A stretch of 64,000 nucleotides of DNA from Hexactinellida sp. DTS-2022. Taxonomy: Eukaryota; Porifera; Hexactinellida. The stretch spans positions 15,552,501-15,616,500 of the forward strand of contig JAPNXP010000001.1 of NCBI GenBank assembly GCA_028753945.1. The letters are read 5' to 3'. Shown piece after piece: positions 43,298-54,190 of the stretch. Both the position numbers and the translations under genes were made by a program. The notes beneath the pieces are model-generated. The model searched no databases. It saw only the letters and a list, made by a program, of their open reading frames with translations, and was not told where the DNA came from. Each line of letters begins with the position of its first letter. The stretch's first letter is position 1.

Positions 43298-44072
43298 AAT
43301 CCGCCATTAATTGTTAGTGCTATGCAATTTTAGTTGTCTTGATAGAATATTACTAGAACAAATAATATTTATATATACTATACATAGTCAGGTTCATTAT
43401 TAAGAACTTTCTAGGACAAAATTGTGTACATGGAAGAGAGAGATACAAGCGAATTCGAAAAGTAAAAGTCCCGTTAAAGTATTAAATTGGAACCGTAGCT
43501 TATAGTAAAAGAATTTCCTTTTAATAAGCAGACGAAAATCGTTCACTATTGGAGGATGAAAGTAATTAGTCAATATAAGGTAAACTTGTCTAATACTTCC
43601 TTTAAATTTGTTTCTATCAAGGCATGGTGAATTGACATGTTCTTCATAAACTGTGAGCCAATTCAAACCATTTATGATTTTGAGAAATTGATTCCACAAG
43701 AACTTTTCTTACCGACTGAACTCCTGATAAATATGAGTTATCACAAAATGTGAAAAGTTTAAAAAGGTAAACCATAAAATATAATCCATAATTATTTTCG
43801 AAAATATGGCATCAGATTCAGAAGATTGGACAAGAGTATCATAGTATCATATTTGCAAGGCTAAAATGAACATATAAATGATGAACATATAAAATTATAA
43901 ATGCCGAGTAGATATGGTTGTAGTATCCATATTCATTCCATCAATGTTTCGAATTAAGTTATAGGCTACTACTCTCCCTTAAAACACTAAGTAGAGACTA
44001 TTTAGAATTGTATTAATGAGCTCCATACTGGTATGCAGATATACAATATAGACAGATAGAATAACAGTAATG
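43298..44072. other. Stretch downstream of PIK3R4
   Basis: A 99-codon minus-strand ORF (43699-43400) has no recognisable domain and is flanked by no clear splice or start signal. I consider it unproven. No repeat was recognised. Confidence 0.35.
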
Positions 44073-44697
44073 TCATTTCCACACTTTCATAACTCCATCT
44101 CGGGACACACTCACTACGAAGTTCTGAGAAACCGTGTCACGGGAGGGAGTGGTACGGACCATAGCCAGGTCTGTTATAGTGTCCTGGTGTCCGTTGGGTG
44201 GGGAATCCAACTTCTGTCGGGATTCAGTTCCCTTGTGTATGACACGAGGCGGGCTAGTCTCCTCCTGGAATATCGTGATATCGTTCTTAAACACTTCGTT
44301 AAACTTAATTTCTCTCTTGAGGTACTCCGTGTCCGCCGCCTCTACGATCCGCTCGGACCGGCCTGCGGACACCAGGTCCCACAGACGAATGCACTGGTCT
44401 GTCCCTGCCGTCAGCACCAGAGGGGAGTCGTCGGATAGGAAGGGCAGAATGGCCCGCACCGAGTGCTGACTGGGAGACATCTTGCCGGCCAGATCGGATC
44501 CGACCCCCGCCCACAGCTTCTGAGTCACAGCTGCTGTCTCCAGCTCCCAGACGGCAACCTCGTTGTTGATGTTGAATGCCGCGAGCATGTAGTTGGAGAG
44601 CAAGGGGTGGGGCTGCATGCGGTATATAGTCTTGTATACGTTCTTGGGCGTGTTGGGAGAGGGAGGGTGCTTCCACTCATTCACTGGCAACAGAAAC
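44073..44697 (-). CDS. PIK3R4: PIK3R4/VPS15, last exon (C-terminal WD40 repeats)
   Basis: Last coding exon, 625 bases, ending at TGA (44073-44075). It starts after ATTAAG, with one base completing an AGG codon from the previous exon. Motifs: NNEVAVWELET, VLTAGTDQCIRLWDL and the terminal SRDGVMKVWK, which corresponds to the conserved C-terminus of human PIK3R4. The WD40 propeller binds other subunits of the Vps34 (class III PI3-kinase) complex, which makes PI3P in autophagy and endosomal traffic. The exon is visibly GC-rich against an AT-rich intron. Confidence 0.95.
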
Positions 44698-45287
44698 CTT
44701 AATAGGATACATCAATAAATTCAGTATATTTCTAATAATACAAATCCAATAACATAGTATGTAATATTAGGAATACATTTTATTTTGGAAACTTGTTTGA
44801 TAGCATTCTCTCCCATTCAGGTTAAGAGATGTATATTTCAGATATTCCAAATTGGAGCTAGTATTGCAGTGTAAGTCTGATCCAATGTATTCATAATACA
44901 TTAATGCAAGTCCGAAGTTAATCCAATAAATACCATGAGTAATGCCCTTAAAGAAGTTTCGGACATACACTAGTGCATTTGCGAATACAATAGGTTCGGA
45001 CTAATTCAGTACACTAATAATTAATTCGAATGAATATTTATTATTATCATTTCTTATATCAAACATTCAATTCAATTCCATCAAGAACTGTAACTCATAT
45101 TTGACAATCGATGTTAACTTTCAAATTTCAATGTAACTTATTATGTAAGACACTTCATGAATATCGGTTTAATATTGAATTTGTGTATTGTCTTCACTCT
45201 TCAGTATGTTTTCAGATTTTCTTATAGATAATTTGGTGGGATAATATCTCCGAGCGCGAGAAGATAAGAACAAGCAGTTGTCTCAAT

Positions 45288-45382
45288 GCACAGTAGAATC
45301 TCCTTCATACTGCATTTGTGTATCAATGTTTCTATTTTCCAACATATGACACACAGACAACAGTATGAAGGGGATTCTACCG
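45288..45382. repeat. Short inverted repeat (GTAGAATCTCCTTCATACTG ends)
   Basis: The left end GTAGAATCTCCTTCATACTG pairs with CAGTATGAAGGGGATTCTAC at the right, with one mismatch. Probably a tiny MITE in the last PIK3R4 intron. Confidence 0.7.
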
Positions 45383-45540
45383 TCTATGTGGTTAGTAAAG
45401 CTTAACTGAAGAGCTAGCGAGCTGATAGAGAACATATAAGAACAAGTACATAGGTCTGTTTGACTACGCTGCATTCCAATAGCCAATTATCGTTGTCACG
45501 GACAATACTTGTATTGTATTGTATTATACATGGGATACTT

Positions 45541-45840
45541 TAGCTAATGTATTCTCTTAAACAGGAGAATATCTCTATCAACTGGTGAAATACAATTATC
45601 TTGCAAACGAATCTGACAATCAATATACGTACACGAAAAAAAAATTCAAGCCTCCTTCCAGTGAATAGAAGTTAACATAAAATCTCGAATAATACTAAAC
45701 TCAACAGTTCCACAATCTCTCAAATAAATCCTACTTATGCAAGCAGAAATCTCAACGGAATTACATTTGAACTTAGTTAGTTAATATATTCTCTGAAACA
45801 GGAGAGTATCTCAATCAGAGGTGAATTACAAGTCTTGGAA
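45541..45840. repeat. Diverged direct duplication in PIK3R4 intron
   Basis: TTAGCTAATGTATTCTCTTA with ACAGGAGAATATCTC at about 45541 recurs as TTAGTTAATATATTCTCTGA with ACAGGAGAGTATCTC at about 45777. Spacing is about 237 bp. Confidence 0.6.
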
Positions 45841-46203
45841 AGCTGTATAAAAATAACTTCTAAGAATAAACTGTTAGCTTCGTTATCAGTCGGGAGATAA
45901 TTGGGGATCCTCGCTGGCGGAATTTAATGTAATTATTCTAGAAACTATCACTGGTCATGATTGAAAACTTTATTGAGTGTGTATTGTATCTTTCTCACAA
46001 ATCGAGTAACACTAAGATCGAATCTTCCCAACACCAGCGTTCTAGTCATGGTACGAAAAATCTAAATCTGTATTAGGTAAGTCGTTATAGAATAATACTG
46101 ATTTCAATAGTTTCATAGAGTGAAGATTAAATGTGTCCTATACAACTGACAGAAAATTCCAATGGACATGTGATTATAGCTGATAACGGTAGAACAGAAT
46201 ATA

Positions 46204-46285
46204 CAGTCGACTCCGCTTAATTGGGACACATTGGTTCCTGAAATTAGTCCAGGTTACCTGTGTCCCGATTAAGCGGAGTCGGATG
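46204..46285. mobile_element. 82 bp TA-flanked MITE
   Basis: The inverted ends share CGACTCCGCTTAAT(T/C)GGGAC on the two strands. TA is on both sides (46202-46203, 46286-46287). Likely a minimal Tc1/mariner-type MITE. Confidence 0.8.
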
Positions 46286-46822
46286 TATGAGCTGTGTATG
46301 AATCTCTCGCACTGGTATCCCATGCAGCCAATCAAGAAGGCAATATGATACACAAAAGTTAACAACAAGTAGACAACGAATGGAATGTGCATAATCTTTA
46401 TTCCTCTGTCAAGGCCAACATTGACATTCCTTCTCACTAGTGTATTTAACAGGAATTGATAAGATGATATGTGATATGTTTCCATAACTTTTTTTCTTTG
46501 TATGATTGAGGAGTCGCTTAATCAAACATAAAGTTAACAGTCCAAACAATGTTCTCAGATCAATGCATCTTTTGGTATCCAAACGTTCACTGATACAAAT
46601 TCACAAATATTTAACTACTGTCCAATATTTCCAAATGAACTCAGGGTAGGAACAAACATCTATAACAAGCATTCAGAAAGGCTTTTCAGAGTCTAGATCC
46701 AAATTCCAAATAATCATTCAAAATCAATTTTAACCAATAAATTACACAATATCTGTTTCCGTCAAACTTGCACAAACACCTAACTCAACACTGTCTATCT
46801 CCAATCAAGTCCCGTCTAAATA

Positions 46823-47158
46823 CAGTATAACCTCGTTATTACGAACACCAACGGACGGTAAAAATATGTTCGCTATATCCGTAATTTGTATTAACCGGAG
46901 TAATACACATTGAATAGCCTTTGTAGGGACCATATTTTGTGGAACTGTTTGTTCGTCTTATCCGGAAATTCGTCTAGGGCGCCGGCGGCACGGGTGCACC
47001 CGTTGCTCCGGTCAATTTTGAAGGGGGGAGCAGGGGCTTTGCCCCCCCCCCCCCCCCCCGGTTTTGGTTTATCATTTTTACTTGTGCACCCGTTCCTCCG
47101 GCGGGTCGCCGGCGCCCCAGTTCGTATTAAATGTGTTCGTACTAACGAGGTTCTACTG
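46823..47158. mobile_element. Tc1/mariner-type MITE (CAGTATAACCTCG ends) with nested insertion
   Basis: The ends are CAGTATAACCTCGTTATTAC and the complement of CGTACTAACGAGGTTCTACTG, flanked by TA (46821-46822, 47159-47160). A second family member is at 54453-54634. That copy reads straight through the point where this one carries 46977-47120. Confidence 0.88.
46977..47120. mobile_element. GC-rich MITE nested in the 46823-47158 element
   Basis: The inverted ends are GGGCGCCGGCG and CGCCGGCGCCC, with GGTGCACCCGTT repeated inside and a C/G run near 47041-47060. Flanks TTCGTCTA and TTCGTATT agree in 6 of 8 positions, a decayed 8 bp duplication. The uninterrupted target is at about 54598-54610. 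Confidence 0.8.
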
Positions 47159-47210
47159 TACGCTAAAGTATAATCAGTGTATTATACAGGTATTTGTAAA
47201 TACGCTCCTA

Positions 47211-47397
47211 TAGAGGGTTTCATCCAGGCGTATGCAACGCGCCTCGAGGCGGGTAAATTTGGAAGGAAATTTTTCTAGGCGCGCGAAAATTGAGAGGTGC
47301 TCCCATAGACTTAATATAAAATGAGTAATTTAGGCGCGTGTGAGCGAGTTCAATCTAAATCTAGGCGCGCGGGAAATTTAGCTTGGATGAAAGCCTG
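47211..47397. mobile_element. 187 bp hAT-type MITE nested in R3
   Basis: 8 bp duplications CGCTCCTA (47203-47210, 47398-47405). The ends are GGGTTTCATCC at the left and GGATGAAAGCCTG at the right. Many GGCGCG motifs inside. The empty target is intact in the other R3 copies. Confidence 0.88.
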
Positions 47398-47439
47398 CGC
47401 TCCTAATCCTGGTCTGATCCAATTATAATACGCCTAAAT

Positions 47440-47611
47440 CAGTAGCGTAGCCATCTTTTTTATTCGGGGGGGGGGGGGGGCCAAGGTAGTTCCAAACCCA
47501 TAGTCCTTTGGGTTTTCCACTGATTTGGATATATATATATAATTGTAACTAATGAGCAAATATTTCGGGAGTGGCCATGGCCCCCTTGACCCCCCCCTGG
47601 CTACGCCACTG
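47440..47611. mobile_element. 172 bp hAT-type MITE (CAGTGGCGTAGCCA family) nested in R3
   Basis: The ends are CAGTAGCGTAGCCA and TGGCTACGCCACTG. 8 bp duplications GCCTAAAT (47432-47439, 47612-47619). The CAGTGGCGTAGCCA end is widespread in animal hAT MITEs. A long G run lies at about 47466-47480. Confidence 0.93.
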
Positions 47612-47779
47612 GCCTAAATCACAAATTATGTTACGGTATAGGAGAGGATTTCAAATTTTCGCGCTCCTAATTAAAAATTTCCAAACATCATGCTCGAAAA
47701 GGAGCGTCTCGCGCTCCTGGATAATTCCTTGCACAATAAGTATATAATATCAGGGTGCTATATAGTGAATACTAATTAC

Positions 47780-48042
47780 CTTATATCCCAGCACACGTAA
47801 TTCCCTAGCGATGTGCCAACAGTTATCCAAGAGTGTCCATGGTCCGCCGCGAGAGCCGTTATAAGTCCCAGCTTCTGCTTGTTCTGCACCTCCCAGACAG
47901 GGACATTGCTCCTGGTGTCCAGCCCGCAGAGGGCACCGTGCTCAGTGGCATACACCAGCAGCTCTCCGCTGTGGTAGCAGAACGGAGTTACCTCGACCAC
48001 GGAGCCGCACTGCCACACGTCTAGCTGCTTCTTGTACGATAT
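47780..48042 (-). CDS. PIK3R4: PIK3R4/VPS15, WD40 exon
   Basis: 263 bases, acceptor TTATTCAG before 48042 and donor GTAATT after 47780. It begins in phase 0 and ends with two bases of a codon. LLVYATEHGALCGLDTRS and GLITALAADHGHSW match the PIK3R4 propeller, ending CWDI(R). Neighbours: a 3.6 kb intron upstream holding a broken NHL gene, and a 3.1 kb intron downstream full of MITEs. Confidence 0.93.
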
Positions 48043-48082
48043 CTGAATAAGAGCGATAGATAACCATGGGACATATAGACAG

Positions 48083-48257
48083 AACATGTCTCTTTATCTC
48101 GAGATATAGGGACATATTTTTAAAAGTTAACTTTTTAATCACACAATTTAGGTAAAAAAAGCTCGATTCCCTATAAGGAAATTCTCCATAAAAAGTGTGT
48201 TTTATGGTGAGTTTGCATAAATATGTCCCCATATCTGGAGATATATGGACATGTTTT
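48083..48257. mobile_element. Inverted-repeat MITE adjoining a PIK3R4 exon
   Basis: The left end ACATGTCTCTTTATCTCGAG pairs with a right end whose complement is ACATGTCCATATATCTCCAG. No duplication was recognised. It begins 41 bases upstream of the exon at 48042, between it and the large intron's interior. Confidence 0.7.
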
Positions 48258-48668
48258 GTATACAATATAACAATATACGAGTAGTATATACAGGGTTTAT
48301 TCCACGACTCATGAGGAAATATATTAGAATTAGTCCTATAGATATAGAAATAATACAAACTAATAACATTTAATTGTTCAAGATAAGAGGCGCGTGTAAA
48401 TATAACCCATGTATACAATATCAACTTGTTCAATACACTGATTGTGTGATTTAGTATTCATAAATACAAGAAATTGATCAGTCCGCGCTACGATAATATC
48501 AATATTGTGCATTTTGGCCTAAAATAAATTGCTAATAAAGCAACCCTGTTGTTAGGGCAAATGGCATAAGGTAAACCACACTATGGATCGAGTATTCGAG
48601 ACAATTAAGAGGACAACTAATTAGCCAAATATACCATGCCAAACTGTGTGAAATAGAAACTGCATAAT

Positions 48669-49390
48669 TCTGGCGTGACCTTCGATATATAAGATAAGGC
48701 CATACCACTGATTACATGGATTACTTAAAGTATAGGAGTCGGACCCACCCGGCATGGGCCGGGCAGGCCCCAAGGGGCTGCCCGGTGAATGTAGCGGGCC
48801 CAGACTCGATTGGACCGCCCCCGAAGGGCCTTTCCGACACCTATGCTTAAAGTCCATTGATAAATAGGTTATTTACATTTATCTCCATAACTAGTAATGA
48901 TAGACGTCATAAATGTACTAGTATAACTATATACTAGTAGTATCTTGGTATCAAGGCACACGTAGCATCCTTCAGAATTGTGCTATTTCACCATATGATT
49001 ACGTAATCGCTATTTTGGGTGCGAAATATCGTGTTTAATGACCTGCTTTTACCATATAGTTAAACGCGTTATAAATGTTCAAGATTGGAAAATGATGATG
49101 CCCAGGACTTGTTGAAAGAAATATATTGAAATTATAAATGGAATGTTGACACATTCCTCGATTGCCAGGGATATGTATATTTCCTAAGATGAACCATAAC
49201 TCAAAACTATCAATTTTATGTAAACTGGGTAGTTCTGAACTATCCGGAATAGATAACTTCCCATTCATTGATAATAGTCATAATACATAATTTATGCTTA
49301 ACTTCATTAACTTTTGAGATAATGAGATAATTAGCTTAGAAAAATTATTTGCTAATTTATCTCATTCAAATGATTATACTATAGCCAGCT
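48669..49390. repeat. Truncated copy of the CGTGACCTTCG element
   Basis: Matches 59932-60495 almost throughout (GCATCCTTCAGAATTGTGCT, GATGCCCAGGACTTGTTGAA), but lacks the right terminal repeat. It is interrupted by the 114 bp MITE at 48732-48845. Confidence 0.88.
48732..48845. mobile_element. 114 bp hAT-type MITE with an empty-site paralogue
   Basis: 8 bp duplications CTTAAAGT (48724-48731, 48846-48853). The ends are ATAGGAGTCGGA and TCCGACACCTATG. The related copy at 59981-59988 has a single CTTAAAGT and no insertion. Confidence 0.92.
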
Positions 49391-49680
49391 AAATATGGCA
49401 CTGAATTTCAGTTTAGGTATAGTGTTGGGACCGTTCGAACGTTATGTGACGCAAAATCTCGAAAATTAGGCACCCCACCTAAGTCACGCTTTTTGACCAT
49501 TTTGGAATTCAAAAAGGATTTTCTGTCAAGTAATGGTTAATCCCCCCAACCCCGAGCTGGAAAGTTATGTAAGGTTTGAACAGCCCTACCTGAAATTAGA
49601 AGAACACTACTTATATCAATAACTTCTACAAATAGGGTAATAAATATCTAAGTCTATACTAAGAACTAAGAATTTGTCTA

Positions 49681-50700
49681 CTAGAATATCTTGATACAGC
49701 TAATATTGTTACAAGCCACTATTATATTGTCCTTATAGACGGCTATAGGGCCACAACAAGCTACATATTCCTCACCTTTGGTTCCACTTCCAATTACCTT
49801 CAACACTTCTCCTTTTGGGGACATTATTCTGACACTTACGTTAAACCTGCATATAATATTCCCAGCTGTATCGAAACAGAACCACCTAATGGCACTAATG
49901 TCTCCGTACTCCGGGAGATTCCCTATGTGATCTCCTTCTCTGTTGAAGAGGTGTAATTCCTTGGACTCATCTTTAATTATAACTCTGTCTTCTTGGATCA
50001 GAATTAAAGTGGGACTCTTCAAAGTTCGAATTCCAAAATCTCTTCTATAATGGAGATTTGAGTCGAAGACACAGATTCTGTTGTTATCTTGATCCGCAAT
50101 GAATAGTTCATCTTCAGATGCAATTGCAATACTAGTGAATACGCAAGGATTGAAATTTGATCCTGCTGTTTCGTGTTGCTCCTTAACAGTTTTAAATTCA
50201 TCTTTGGTCAATTTGATTATCTCGTCATTATCATAATTTTTGCAAATTGTCAAATAAACATTATTATATGTTGTCGCTAGAGCATTTATAGTAGATTTCT
50301 TCACATTATAGGTTTGATTCACTATCCAGTTGGTTGTATTATACATCAAGAGAGTGCCCCCATTAATAGCATAAAGATGTGTATCGTCGATATGGAAATA
50401 GTCTACGTTTGGCCGTAGGCCTTGATTTGGCATATCAATCAAATGTCTAGCCTTCCCCTTGCTAGCATAGTCAATAGCCTTGCCTTTGTAATCTAACTTT
50501 CCCAGATTCTCAATCCTCAATCAATTCACTTATTATTCGAGTTTGACAAGAGAAGCGTAAGTTAGGCGGTTGAATTAGCTTAGATTTGAGATTAGATAAC
50601 TGTAGGTCTATTGGGCCTAGAGTAGATTGAAGAATGTTTGAAGTCGTATTTTCCTTCTGATCAATATCTTGTAGCTGTATTTGGTACATAAGAAATGAAG
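49681..50700 (-). pseudogene. NHL-repeat (TRIM-like) protein, truncated and frameshifted, inside a PIK3R4 intron
   Basis: The 279-codon ORF (50520-49681) is a beta-propeller with an NHL-type blade (LFIADQDNNRICVFD at about 139-153). The preceding 50690-50523 encodes a TRIM-like pre-propeller segment (LKSKLIQPPNLRFSCQTR) in another frame. The two are separated by a perfect 7 bp tandem duplication (CTCAATC twice at 50509-50522), which shifts the frame. Removing one copy would join the frames. RING/B-box parts are absent. The 5' side runs into a MITE at about 50700. Same strand as PIK3R4. Confidence 0.8.
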
Positions 50701-50815
50701 GAGCGCTAAGTGAGCGCGCTCCTTTTTTTCGGAGGAGCGAAAACATGATGAGCGCCGCTCCTTTTTATGATTAGGAGCGCGAGCTCGCTCCAAAAAATGA
50801 GGAGCGCTTAATGCT
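50700..50815. mobile_element. GGAGCGC-rich MITE truncating the NHL gene
   Basis: Ends GGAGCGCTAAGTGAGCGCG and CGAGCTCGCTCC...GGAGCGCTTAATGCTC are partly inverted. The body is a set of GGAGCGC/GCGCTCC palindromes. It is distantly like the right end of R3. Confidence 0.65.
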
Positions 50816-51164
50816 CTGGTTTCACTATTGCCCCATTTAAGAGCTCAGCGCATCACTGTTACCCCGAATTCAGAAACTATTTTGATAACACAAAGAACAA
50901 GCTGTTTCATTTATAGACGAGACAACCTGAGTAAAACTACTGAATGTAATTCAGTTCGTATCATGTCTAATGGCTAAAGTGGCACTTGCTACCCTAAATA
51001 ATATCTACAAACTGTGGCTGTACTGTGACAGTTGAATTCTTATATCGCTTTCCGGATAGGTCTTGTTACCCCCAGAAAACCTGAAAATTACCCCCGATGG
51101 GGTAATTTACCCCTAATTGCTGACCACTGAACTAAGGTATACAGTAAAACCTTCAGAAAGTAAA

Positions 51165-51300
51165 CACTCTGTGGACCAGCCAAAATGTTCACTTTTGAGA
51201 GGTGTTCACATTTCAAAAAAATATCATAAAGTGTGTCTAAGAAAAAATCCAGAAAAATATACTCAGTGGTATGGCCTTATATATCGAAAGTCACGATTTG
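51165..51300. repeat. Fragment of the CGTGACCTTCG element's right end
   Basis: ATACTCAGTGGTATGGCCTT followed by ATATCGAAAGTCACG resembles the right terminal segment of 59932-60629. Decayed. Confidence 0.55.
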
Positions 51301-51361
51301 GGTTACATACATCGAACTACAGCCTATACAATATGAGAATAAGCACACATATACTCTACAG

Positions 51362-51621
51362 CAGTGGTTCTTAACCGGGGGAAAATTCCGGGAATATAAG
51401 GGGTAAATCAATTTAGACAAAATTAATAAAATAATAAAACCAAAATAAAATAATACCTCCTAACATTTATCCACTGGTGGCCAAGAAGCAGTTATCGCCA
51501 GACAGCTAATAATTTGTAATTTCAAGGCTACTTTATTCCTTATACTACAAATGAAGGGGGAAATCGGGTAGAGTGAACAGGCCAAAAGGGGAAATGACAT
51601 AAAAAAGGTTAAGAACCACTG
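51362..51621. mobile_element. 260 bp hAT-type MITE near a PIK3R4 splice donor
   Basis: Inverted ends CAGTGGTTCTTAACC and GGTTAAGAACCACTG. 8 bp duplications CTCTACAG (51354-51361, 51622-51629). The right duplication ends 15 bases from exon base 51644, so the insertion lies just downstream of that exon's GTGAGT donor. Confidence 0.96.
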
Positions 51622-51643
51622 CTCTACAGTATGACTAACTCAC

Positions 51644-51984
51644 AGAGTTATTAGAGCCCTGCTCCAGAGGCCGCACCAACACAATAGACCCGTCATCTGT
51701 AGCCCCCACTAGAACATTGTCTCGACAGAACTTTATAGTCTTAATCCTCCCGGCGTTCAGTGGGATAGTCTTACGGGCCTTGCAGCCCAGTTTCCGTCCC
51801 TCGATCCTATCCATGTTCCAGAGCTTAACAAATCCGTCGTCAGAGCAGGTCACGAAGTAGTTCTGCTGCTCGCTGACTGCTATCCGGTTAACAGCTGATC
51901 CGTGCTCGTGGAAGTGAGCCACCAGCTGCCCCTGGGGTCTCCAGCCGCGCTTCTCGGTGCGAGTAGCGCCGAACTGGTCGAGAG
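51644..51984 (-). CDS. PIK3R4: PIK3R4/VPS15, first WD40 exon
   Basis: 341 bases, acceptor TTGTGTCAG before 51984, donor GTGAGT at 51643-51638. It starts with two bases of a codon and ends in phase 0. WRPQGQLVAHFHEHGSAVNR and TCSDDGFVKLWNMD are hallmarks of the first propeller blade of PIK3R4. A MITE (51362-51621) lies 22 bases beyond the exon's donor end. Confidence 0.95.
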
Positions 51985-52007
51985 CTGACACAAGGATACA
52001 GGATAAT

Positions 52008-52085
52008 AAATCTATATTACTAAAACTCGATTGTTGTGTGTGTGTTGTTTCGCATTTAGAAATTTCTAATATGAATATGGTCGAG
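52008..52085 (+). repeat. Fragment of Helitron-like R1
   Basis: TCTATATTACTAAAACTCGA followed by TTGTTGTGTGTGTG and an AATTTCTAATATGAATATGG segment, matching parts of copies A and C. The interior is deleted. Confidence 0.65.
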
Positions 52086-52520
52086 AGCTGACACATTACA
52101 GGATAATAAATACTAATGTATCAGTAGACTCTTGTTAATGACAGAGGGGGATCGTAGAAATTTGTTCTATTATTCGTAATAATATATGTTTATAGCTGGA
52201 ATTACTGGCATGCATTTATAAACCCCTTTAAAAGACCGGGAGAAAGATATTTTGTGGCAAAGTGTGTTTAATTTTCATGATTTTGCCTTACGTTGCGTTT
52301 GAACGGTCCCTAAACCCCACTCGCAGCATGTTGGTGGCTAATGAGTCTAGCATAATTTATTATAAATAAAGAGATTCCCTCCCTATGTATGTCTTTTTTA
52401 CTATTTTGTATACAAAAACCCTGATCTATCACACATTGGTTACCTCTCTATTTGAAGCAATGCGTAACGTTATAACGCCCCTAACCTATCAGTATCTAAG
52501 ACTATACTATACATACCCAC

Positions 52521-52920
52521 CTGCTAGATCCTCTAACACAGTGCCTTGAAGTTGGAACGCCGGTTTCTTCTCCACATCTTTAGTGTACCTATTGCGTCTG
52601 AACTCCAGCAGAGAGTGCAGCTCTGCAGCACACACAGCTCTATGCTGTCTCTTCCCGTCCCCAGTCTCCAGCCCCGCCTCCTCCCCCGGGGCCCGGCTAA
52701 GCGCCTGTTCAGCAGACTCGCGGGCCGTCTGCTGGGTCCATCCGAAGCTGAGCACAGAGGCCAGCTCGTACTCGGGGTTGGGACGGACCCGTCGGCCCGG
52801 TAGGAGCGTGGATCTCCTGTTCTCCTTCCGGTCGAGGGGCGGGGTCTTGGTGCTGAGAGTGAGCTGCTCCTTGTGCACCTGTGTCAGGTCGTCCAGCTTG
52901 ATGTAGCGGTTAGTCACGGA
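52521..52920 (-). CDS. PIK3R4: PIK3R4/VPS15, linker exon between HEAT and WD40
   Basis: 400 bases, acceptor CATAGGAG before 52920 and donor GTGGGT after 52521. Phase 0 in, phase 1 out, matching both neighbours. It encodes a low-complexity charged linker (LDDLTQVHKEQL, PPLDRKENRRSTLLPG) as expected between the HEAT and WD40 parts. It is the least conserved piece of the gene and is assigned mainly by phase and position. Confidence 0.88.
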
Positions 52921-53357
52921 CTCCTATGGCATTGTATTAATAATACTCTGTATGCTCTTAGTTAGGTATTTGTATTGGAATAGTGGACATGCTAGGACTA
53001 ATAGGAGTCCTGGGCAAATAGTGAAATAGGATAGCTACAGACTACAAGTCACGTTTTAATTGGTACCAATTCTTAATTGATAATGGAATGTGATTGTTAT
53101 AATGGTGGACTTCATTAGGAATATATGATTAGTTGTTGCATTAGTCTGAATCTTATAGTATACTACTATCTAGGGTAGCTGACCGTAGCTCATAAAATGA
53201 TTAGGAAAATGGCTTTGAAATTTGGACAGCATTGAATTAACACAATTGAGCAAAACTGATGAAAATTTCCTATATTAAGGTGGTAAATTAAACAGTTATA
53301 ACAAAGAGTAAGAATGAACCTATAACTATAAGTATGAGGTATGAGGTAGGTAGGTAC

Positions 53358-54165
53358 CTGTAGGCTCTTGGGAGTCCTGCCCTTGGGCAGACAGGCCAGC
53401 AGCAGCGTCTCCGCCTCCTCCCCCATCCCCATGGACCTCAGTTTATTCATGGTCACCAGCTCGGGTCCCGAGGGGGCGGCTCTAACAGCAGCCCCCGGGA
53501 GTCTGCCGGTCTGTCTCTCCTGCAGCAGCTTGGGGGCCCCGGGCAGGGAGAGGGCCGTGTTGTAGAGGTCCCGACTAATCGGGGCACGCAGCGCCTCGTA
53601 CAACACGAGCGCGTCGGGGGAGGAGAGACCGAATCCCTGCCCCTGGCCCGGCCCCCTCAGATAGGCCCTGAGCACGGGCAGCAGCTTGCACTGGGTGTCC
53701 ACTAGGTCCAGAGAAGAGACCAGGGACACTATGAACCCTACGGCCGCGTGGCGTATCCAGAGGTTGGGGTGCACCAGGAGGGGCGTGGCGTGTAGCAGCA
53801 CCTTTGAGAGCTCCTGTGTCCGCAGCAGCCCCAGCTCCGTGAGGGCGGATAGCGCGTCCACCGCGCGGCAGCATACGGCCTCCTCGTGGTCCGCTAGCCC
53901 CATGTATATGAGCGGGTATATCATGGAGAGACAGGAGAGACCCACAAAGGCAGCCACGGACGGAATGTGCTGGAAGAAGGCCGCGCGCATCTGCCAGTCC
54001 CGCTTGTCGTTAAGGAATGTAATCATGTGTGAGAGTATGACCTCGTTAGCCAGGTGCTGTCCGAAGAATACACAGAGCTGTGGGAGGGAGTGCAGGAGGA
54101 GGGTCTTCCGGACCTCGTGCTGGGGGGAGGAGAGCAGGTGCACTGACAGCTGCTGGATAGACTCC
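53358..54165 (-). CDS. PIK3R4: PIK3R4/VPS15, HEAT-repeat exon
   Basis: 808 bases, acceptor GGTGTAG before 54165 and donor GTACCT after 53358. The first base completes an AGG codon begun in the upstream exon. LSHMITFLNDKRDWQMRAAF, LVHPNLWIRHAAVGFI and CKLLPVLRAYL are strongly conserved HEAT-region motifs of PIK3R4. Past 53358 the frame stays open into the intron, but homology stops there. The coding sequence is very GC-rich. Confidence 0.95.
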
Positions 54166-54190
54166 CTACACCACAGGGGAACAGATATAT

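Larger units (their letters stand above)
47175..47729. repeat. Dispersed repeat family R3 (CAGTGTATTATACA...GCGTCTCGCGCTCCT), copy with two insertions
   Basis: It aligns with 54723-54904 and 59674-59852, which are uninterrupted copies of about 180 bp. Here the same sequence is split by two MITEs (47211-47397 and 47440-47611). Part of the left end also occurs at 15771-15838. The family is short, with ends related by GGAGCG/CGCTCC. Confidence 0.88.

Noticed and set aside
46174-46485. 103-codon minus-strand ORF
   Set aside because: It includes a MITE (46204-46285), has no motif and lies in a PIK3R4 intron.
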